In this document: piece after piece, positions 58,615-64,000 of the stretch
Layout: each line of letters opens with the position of its first letter
How positions within the stretch are numbered: position 1 is the first letter of the stretch
Assembly (NCBI GenBank): GCA_004194705.1
Contig: SADC01001291.1
Span: 1,302,001-1,366,000 of the forward strand
Reading direction: 5' to 3'
Source of the DNA: Ditylenchus dipsaci
Taxonomy: Eukaryota; Nematoda; Chromadorea; Rhabditida; Anguinidae
DNA length: 64,000 nt
Notes under the pieces: model-generated
Told to the model about the DNA's origin: nothing
What the model saw: only the letters and a program-made list of their open reading frames with translations
Database searches by the model: none
Position numbers and translations under genes: made by a program

Positions 58615-59035
58615 TAGTACAAATTATATAAACAATTTTTTCGAAGTAATAACGCCATCAGGTAGACCTGTTCTTCTAGTTTCTCACGGCGTATCATTTG
58701 CTGCAACATCTTTGAAAAATTTAGCGCTAACATTAAAATATGGAACAAGTCGGAAAAATAATTTGATTCATACTTATACCTTCTTGTGCTACATTTTGCG
58801 AAGATGTCGCAACAAATAATACTCCGTTAGAAAAAAGAGTTACAGAGCTACTTGATGGTGTTATGATTTGTAAAAAAATTGTTTAGTTATTAACCATTTT
58901 GACTAAAACAAAAAAGACGGCACTTTTCAGCTAAAAGACGGCATTTTTCAGTTTTGACCTTAGAAAAACTTTAGCTTTAAACTTAAACTCTATAAGTTAT
59001 GCATACAATTAACTTTAACATTATCTTTGACTCTA

Positions 59036-60013
59036 AAGGCCTGTTCACAATGGTGACTGCAGCGTGTGGCGTGGCGCTGCAGCTGCATGGGTGTTCACAA
59101 TGTGTCGCCACACGCCACACGCTGCAGCTACACGCCACACTCTGTTCACAATGATGGCGACACTCTGCAGCCACACGCCACGCTCTGCAACCACACGCCA
59201 CATGCTGCAGCTACACGCTGTTCACAATGGGAAAAATTGAAGGTGCCCATTATCTTAATCCAAAACATCATCTTTCGCTTTCGACCGGTATCCAACGTCA
59301 ACGTGTGACTGAAAACGGACGAGAGATTGTTTAAAAAGTCGACAATCACTTACGCTTCACGCTCCTTGCTCTCTCCATCCAACCAAGTCATGTAGTCGAA
59401 ATACGAATCTTCGGTAACTCCGCTTCCGCTGGGGAGATGCCTCTTCTTCGTCTGCCTCGCATAGCCATCTCGCAGATTCTCCCACTTTTTCGACGCTTTC
59501 TTTCCATCTAATAAAATGAAATAAGCATCTTGTCAAAAAAGCAAATAAATAATGCAAAACAAACCCTCAATGCCAACCGACTTCGCAATTCTTGACCAGA
59601 TGGGACCTTTCTGCGTGTTGTTGAAGTACTCCTTGAGAGACTTGTCGTAGAGGCAGCGCTCCTTTTTCACTTCCTGAATCAACTTGACGAGAATTGGATC
59701 TGCTTTCGAGTCCTCTTCGAGAGATTTGATCGGCTTCTCCACACTTGTTTTTGTCGGCGAAGCGAAGAGCTCATCATCACTTGTAGACATTTTGATCTGA
59801 AAAACAAGAAATTCAAGCAAGGAAATATAAGCAACAATATTTAACAAGGAAACAAAAACAACAACATTTCTACTCGAAAGCAACCATAAAAAATAAAATG
59901 AAATCACAAACATAAACACAAAGTGAAAATTTTCAAAAAACGCATTGTGAACACCCGATCGCCACACGCTGCAGCCACACGCTGCAGCTGTAGCCACCAT
60001 TGTGAACAGGCTT
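59036..60013 (-). mobile_element. PIF/Harbinger-like element with CTGCAGCTACACGCCACA arms
   Basis: The ends AGGCCTGTTCACAATGGTG and, inward, AAGCCTGTTCACAATGGTG are flanked by TAA on both sides. Arrays of CTGCAGCNACACGCCACAC units lie at 59060-59220 (left, interleaved with further GTTCACAATG copies) and 59960-59990 (right). A MADF-domain gene lies inside on the minus strand. A transposase proper is not present, so it depends on another element for movement. Confidence 0.75.
59354..59790 (-). CDS. MADF (Myb/SANT-like) protein of the Harbinger-like element
   Basis: PIF/Harbinger transposons usually encode a DNA-binding Myb/SANT or MADF protein beside the transposase. Exon 1 (59565-59790) starts MSTSDDELFASPTKTSVEKP and continues LVKLIQEVKKERCLYDKSLK then IWSRIAKSVGIE. 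Exon 2 (59354-59507) joins in phase with DGKKASKKWENLRDGYARQT then YFDYMTWLDGESKEREA. The three conserved MADF helices with their Trp/Leu positions (IW, KKWENLRDGY, YFDYMTWLD) are all present. After a GTAAGT donor a third exon may start near 59302 (HTLTLDTGRKRKMMFW) and run into the repeat arm, so the true C-terminus is unclear. No stop or frameshift interrupts exons 1-2. Confidence 0.75.
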
Positions 60014-60018
60014 TAACT

Positions 60019-60470
60019 TTAAAGGGTAGGGGGACTTTATACACGCATCGCCTATTGTCGATATTTCAAGTCCCTCTGAGGGTGTTTTAATTAAATTTTT
60101 TAGTAAGTTTTTTGACTTTTAGGTCTAAAAATCATCGAGCAATCTATTGCAACCATTTCCAGTACTGCTTTGCTGTCAGCAACTGCCTCAATTTTGCGAT
60201 TTTGCGAAAATGACCACCAAAATTAAAGGAAACTAGCCAAATGATGCGTATTAGTTTTACATAGCCTGAGCCTCCACCAATTTAATTTATCTGTCAATGG
60301 GTTTAGTGACTTTTTAGAGTCAGAATTTCATGGGGAACAAGATAGAAATTCTTAACTTCAAAAAAAGCAAGGTAGCTAGCGAAGGTTTGATCCGGGAATA
60401 AATGAGTACTTTTGAGAGGTAGAATTTCAGTATTACCCTACGTGCACAATGATCCCTTTTTCGTCCGCAT
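60019..60470. repeat. Fragment of the CGCATCGCC-type Kolobok-like repeat
   Basis: TTTAAAGGGTAGGGGGACTT followed by TACACGCATCGCC and about 400 bp of text (GCAACCATTTCCAGTACTGC, AGTGACTTTTTAGAGTCAGA) matches the left half of the element at 22041-23340. The matching text resumes at about 61140-61390 after the hairpins at 60477-61084. Confidence 0.7.
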
Positions 60471-60476
60471 ACGCAC

Positions 60477-60948
60477 TTAAAGGGAGGGTGAAAGCTGTTA
60501 AGCAGATAGTCTCGACACGAAAGGATTACTCCAAGTTTTGTGTTTTTTAAATGTGGTTGTAGAGCCATGTTTTGTCGAAAACTTGGTGTTGCAATGTCAG
60601 ACAAACTTATGCAGAATTAAAAGTTAAATTAGGATCATCAATATCAGAAATTCAAAATTCAGTTAAAAATGCACTAAAAATTAAAATGAAAAAAGAGGGA
60701 AAACCCATCAGAAAAGGTTGATTAGTCTTATATTGCATTTCAATTTTTAGGGTATTTTTCGAAAGAAGTTTGAAATTCTGATATTGATGATCCTAATTTA
60801 ACTTTTGATTCTGCACAAGTTTGTCTGAGATTGCAACACCGAGTTATGGACAAAATATGGCTCTAGAACCACATCAGAAAAAAACAAAACTTGGATAAAT
60901 CCTTTCGTGTCGAGACTATCTCCTTAAGAGCTTTCACCCTCCCTTTAA
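60477..60948. mobile_element. Kolobok/T2-like foldback
   Basis: It begins TTAAAGGGAGGGTGAAAGCT with ATAGTCTCGACACGAAAGGA. The right end is the inverse, ending AGCTTTCACCCTCCCTTTAA. The interior is a hairpin with CAATATCAGAAATTC and its inverse. TTAA is at both ends. Flanking TTTTTCGTCCGCATACGCAC and GTGCGGATGCGGACGAAAAA (60447 and 61091) show it lies within another inverted pair. Confidence 0.75.
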
Positions 60949-60950
60949 AA

Positions 60951-61084
60951 ACACATTATAGAAAAGCAATGAAATTTGTTTCCGTATATGCATTTAAGTA
61001 GCCCGCAATGCGGACCTACTACATTGCGAACTACATTAAATGCATATAAGAAATAAATTTCATTGCTTGTTCTATAATGTGTTT
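60951..61084. repeat. Short hairpin, ATTATAGAAAAGCAATGAAA arms
   Basis: CACATTATAGAAAAGCAATG (60953) and ATATGCATTTAA are inverted by 61084, with a loop around 61010-61025. It directly abuts the Kolobok-like foldback. Confidence 0.75.
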
Positions 61085-61139
61085 TAAAGTGCGGATGCGG
61101 ACGAAAAACGGATCATTGTGGAGGGGATATTATGTAGGA

Positions 61140-61700
61140 ACTGACATTTTTTTGCGATTTCAATTTACATTATTTTATACAACCCTATGCTGAAAATTAC
61201 AGCAAGAAGCAGGGCTAAATTTTGAGTGCAAGGTTGCAAATGAGTATGTAAATTAAAATTGGGGAAAAACGTCAGTTCCAGGATACTACCGAATAGTTTT
61301 GGGATAGTCCTATTGAGGATGGCATCGAAGCGGACATGATTCAATGATTTTTAAACTTTAGCTCTAACTTCATACAAACTTTTTATCTGTATGATAGCTA
61401 AAAGGTTAAAATTGAAGACGCCCATCAAAATGTGTAAATCTGTGAATATCAATCTCCCGTCAAATTTTTAAACCTTCTTGTTCTCGGTCACTACTTTTCA
61501 ATTTTTTCATTTTTTTGCACCAGCATGTAGCCCTGAATCTCTTCTTTCTAATGAGCTATCAACTGACTAATTACAATATTGAATAGTGGGATAACAATTA
61601 TATTTTTTTAAACTACACCTATTTTTTCAAAATGAATCGTTTCTCCTTCTTTTGAATATTGTAGTCAGCCAGTTGATAGATCATAAGCAGTGTTATGCAT
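61140..61700. other. Intergenic repeat-derived stretch
   Basis: 61140-61400 matches 22480-22730 (for example TCAGTTCCAGGATACTACCG). 61415-61480 has CATCAAAATGTGTAAATC, a remnant of the CCCCTCAAA foldback family. 61545-61690 is a hairpin related to 26515-26680. No gene was seen. Confidence 0.55.
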
Positions 61701-61702
61701 TT

Positions 61703-62135
61703 GGCTCATTTGCTAGCGAGCAGCTCGCGCCTCTTTAGCGCCACTTTTAAAGCACGCGAGGTGCTCGCTCGCTAAATAGCTATGTCCGCGAGCCATATGG
61801 CTCGCCAAGTTAAAGAAAAAAGTGACAAGAGCTTCTTAGCTCGCGAGCCATTTGGCTCGCATCTATAATAAGCGTATGGTTGGGCTCGCGGAAAATAGTG
61901 TTAGTTGAAATAAAGCCCAAATCTTGTTTACTTTTTTCATTTTTTCAATTTTTTACTGATTTTTTTGCAAACATTGAGCTAGTAATACTTTATTTGCCCT
62001 TTTCCTTATCTTAAACAATAAATCGACGTTCAAAACTCACATGAAAGCGCGAGCCGAACCAGTCGTTTTTGTTTGCGAGCCAAATGGCTCGCGATACAAA
62101 TGGCTCGTATGGTGTTGGCTCGCGTTCGGCTCGCT
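61703..62135. repeat. Foldback of GAGCCATTTGGCTCGCGAGC units
   Basis: TTGGCTCGCGAGCNNATTTGGCTCGC-type motifs run at 61703-61890 and, in inverse order, at 62040-62135. The unit is itself palindromic (GGCTCGCGAGCC), so the array folds at two levels. The small frames across it are repeat translations. Confidence 0.65.
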
Positions 62136-62154
62136 TAAAAAGTTTTTGGTTGAG

Positions 62155-62371
62155 AAATGGGTTTGTCAACTTAATGAAAAACCTATCGACGGGTTGCAAA
62201 AAGATTTTATATATAAAATTATTTATGTGATTTTATGATGGGTTTCACTAAATAATGTCGAATAATGTAGTGAAACCCATTATAAAATCACACAAATAAT
62301 TTTATATATAAAATCTTTTTGCAACCCGGCAATGGGTTTTTCATTAGGTCGACAAACCCATTTCTCTTCGT
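62155..62371. repeat. Near-perfect hairpin
   Basis: GAAATGGGTTTGTCAACTTA and GGGTTGCAAAAAGATTTTAT with following text to about 62250 are inverted from 62270 to 62371. Only scattered mismatches and a loop of about 20 bp are visible, so it is likely young. Confidence 0.8.
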
Positions 62372-62379
62372 AAAATTTC

Positions 62380-63040
62380 ACTAAAACATACCTAAACACG
62401 ATTTTCATTCATTTGATTTTCCAACTTTTTAGTTTTTTTTTCTTGGAAGTTCTTACTAATAAAATGAACACACAAACCTAGCGATCATTTTGAGTATAAA
62501 ACATTGAAAAAAATAAATAAAATAGTTCTAAACCAGATCAATTTCTATTTGTTCGGTTGACGCATTTCGATAAAGTATTTATGAACCTATTAAAAATCGA
62601 CAAATCGTAAATATCCATTTTTTCTATATTTTTGCTTGATTTAGGAACCCTTAAAATTTTACAAATTAAAACGATTATGAAGTCCATAATGGACGGTACT
62701 TTCAGCTGCAGTTATTATTGATCAAACAAATCGACAGTTCCTACATTTTCCTTGTAAATCTCACTCCTAGTGCGGCTGACCCAAAAATATTTACGTGGAC
62801 CCTCGAAATAAGATTTGAATTTATCGGTTAGTGCATTTTTTTTCTCGTGTCAAAACAATTCTCTCAAAGAACAGTCTTCTACGCCCATAATACAGTTTGA
62901 TTTGGCGGCTTGTATTCAACAAAGCGTTGTTTGTGCAATTTCCATTCAAAATCTTTTATTTCTGCCTGTGCATTGCTGCTGTAACGCCTCTTGATGATAA
63001 AGATCTCTAATAATTTTCTCTCGAATCATTTGGAGTATTA
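62380..63040. other. AT-rich intergenic stretch
   Basis: No repeat structure or convincing exon was seen. The promoter or 5' exon of the gene at 63049 may lie in the last 100-200 bp. Confidence 0.4.
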
Positions 63041-63048
63041 TTCCCTGC

Positions 63049-63451
63049 ATGGTCATCAGAATGAAGGATGTCGGTCTACTAGTGTTGCGAGGCTCAAGGC
63101 AAAGTATTGAGCAAAAGTTGCAGGATGGGGGTTTGTTGAAAAGTGCCATGGAGAAAGTGAGGAAAAGGCTCTATGTAAAGGTACACCTCTTTGCTTTCCA
63201 CTGTTTTGTATGTCAACCATCCAAAACTTAGCTAGAACTGCCCTCGTATGAGCACACCAACCAACAAGTGCAGTCAGATATGGAGGTACTAGTGCCTATG
63301 GCTTACTTGAAAGGCTCGATTGCCATGGCTGATGCTTTGGCCAAAAATAAGTTGAATGGCTCTTTTGTGGAGTTGGACATGCGGGTGCTGTTGGGTAGAC
63401 AGAGGCAATTGGAGGTGGATGAAATATTCGAAGAGCAGGTGATCTATTGGG
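63049..63451 (+). CDS. Unrecognised two-exon gene or gene fragment
   Basis: The ATG at 63049 opens MVIRMKDVGLLVLRGSRQSI, which continues to KVRKRLYVK. An intron of about 51 bp (GTACAC to AACTTAG) leads to LELPSYEHTNQQVQSDMEVL and VPMAYLKGSIAMADALAKNK, and then MRVLLGRQRQLEVDEIFEEQ at a GTGATC donor or at a stop 18 bp further (TAA at about 63457). Composition and splice sites look like a genuine gene, with moderate GC, no stops and helix-forming text. I do not recognise the family. A Kolobok-like foldback begins within 10 bp of the last exon, so it either interrupted the next intron or truncated the gene. Confidence 0.5.
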
Positions 63452-63455
63452 TTGC

Positions 63456-63690
63456 TTAAAGGGGCATACCACGCTAATAAGAGCTGGTTCCCGGAAATTA
63501 ATTTTTTTTAATTATTGAACTTCTGTACGAATTTCTCAACATGGTTTCTACCAAAACAAGGCCTGGAATTTTATTTCAGGCCTTGTTTTGTTAGAAACCA
63601 AGTTGAGAAATGCGTACAGAAGTTCAATGATTAGGAAAAATGTTCGAATTCCCGGGCACCACCTCTTATTGGCGTGGGCATGCCCTTTAA
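63456..63690. mobile_element. Kolobok/T2-like foldback after the 63049 gene
   Basis: It begins TTAAAGGGGCATACCACGCT and ends GTGGGCATGCCCTTTAA, with TTAA at both ends. The core hairpin ACTTCTGTACGAATTTCTCA / TGAGAAATGCGTACAGAAGT with ACAAGGCCTGGAAT is the best-preserved of the family. Confidence 0.85.
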
Positions 63691-64000
63691 ACATTAACTT
63701 GCCCATTTTCCACTCTTTTTAAAAAAGTTTCTTTATTGAATGGCTTATACCAACACACACGAAAAAACTATTAGGATATAACCGTCCCCTCTCGCCCAGT
63801 AGCAAGACTCACTTGGTTATTTACTATGTCACTAACCCTATTGCAAATCAGTAAAATTTATTTATTTCCTCTGCGAAAGCTAAATATTGTAGGAAGATGG
63901 CTGTGTTTTGACCACCAAAGATACATCAGCTCCAGTCCAGCTAAGCTCATGCAACAGTTGGCCTCTTAAATCCAAAAAGCCATTCAACTCCGTGGTGATT
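63691..64000. other. Window end, possible continuation of the unknown gene
   Basis: No clear exon was identified, but the sequence is less AT-rich after about 63890 (TACATCAGCTCCAGTCCAGC) and could hold an exon that runs beyond the window. Confidence 0.3.

Larger units (their letters stand above)
57480..58970. mobile_element. Foldback with GCCGTCTTTTAGCTGAAAA arms, split by a Tigger-like element
   Basis: AATGCCGTCTTTCAGCTGAA units at 57490-57555 are inverted at 58915-58965 (TTTTCAGCTAAAAGACGGCA). An inner hairpin (58640-58870) belongs to it. The pogo/Tigger-like element at 57576-58614 is inserted between. Confidence 0.6.

Overview
The window looks like a repeat-choked stretch of a small-bodied animal genome, AT-rich (my estimate by eye is about two thirds A+T). 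The evidence is: split genes with many introns of about 45-60 nt bounded by GT and TTTCAG/TTTAG; an MSH5, a TONSL with the animal TPR-then-ankyrin order, and a CCDC102-type coiled-coil gene; and transposon superfamilies typical of invertebrates. I cannot name the phylum. No prokaryotic features, CRISPR array or intact rRNA/tRNA gene were seen.

Three host genes are supported. MSH5 (15721-19835, minus, about 20 exons) keeps both the Walker A and Walker B motifs. CCDC102 (42286-46335, plus, six exons totalling 963 coding bases with matching intron phases) has a 2.9-kb first intron filled with foldback DNA. TONSL (46455-53012, minus, about 18 exons) converges on CCDC102; the two stop codons are about 120 bp apart and the two poly(A) signals overlap in one AATAAA/TTTATT palindrome. 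A small unknown two-exon gene lies at 63049-63451. Histone H4 (4841-5420) is present as a frameshifted intron-containing pseudogene, and a divergent histone H2B exon lies next to an RNA polymerase II largest-subunit (RPB1) fragment at 33163-33698 inside a block flanked by inverted repeats.

Nearly everything else is foldback DNA: elements with long inverted arms that are themselves arrays of a short family-specific tandem repeat. Many insertion footprints can be read directly. Mutator-like (MULE) elements with 8-10 bp target duplications lie at 5544-9061, 7011-8874, 13874-14994, 21049-21719, 21805-25193, 41121-42006 and 55058-56263. hAT-like elements with 8-bp duplications lie at 12793-13131, 37161-38684, 37378-38267 and 54133-54852. 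PIF/Harbinger-like elements with TAA lie at 29452-31053 and 59036-60013. Tc1/pogo-like elements with TA lie at 679-1314, 31956-32287, 42761-43933 and 57576-58614. Kolobok/T2-like elements with TTAA and TTAAAGG ends are the most numerous (more than ten copies). Several MULEs and one PIF-like element carry degraded transposase or MADF coding exons.

The foldbacks are nested. Between 20336 and 26476 at least four levels of palindrome sit inside each other, and at 54085-56800 a hAT-like and a MULE element landed in the same arm of an older palindrome. This nesting, with similar tandem-repeat arms across unrelated transposon superfamilies, is the most unusual property of the window.
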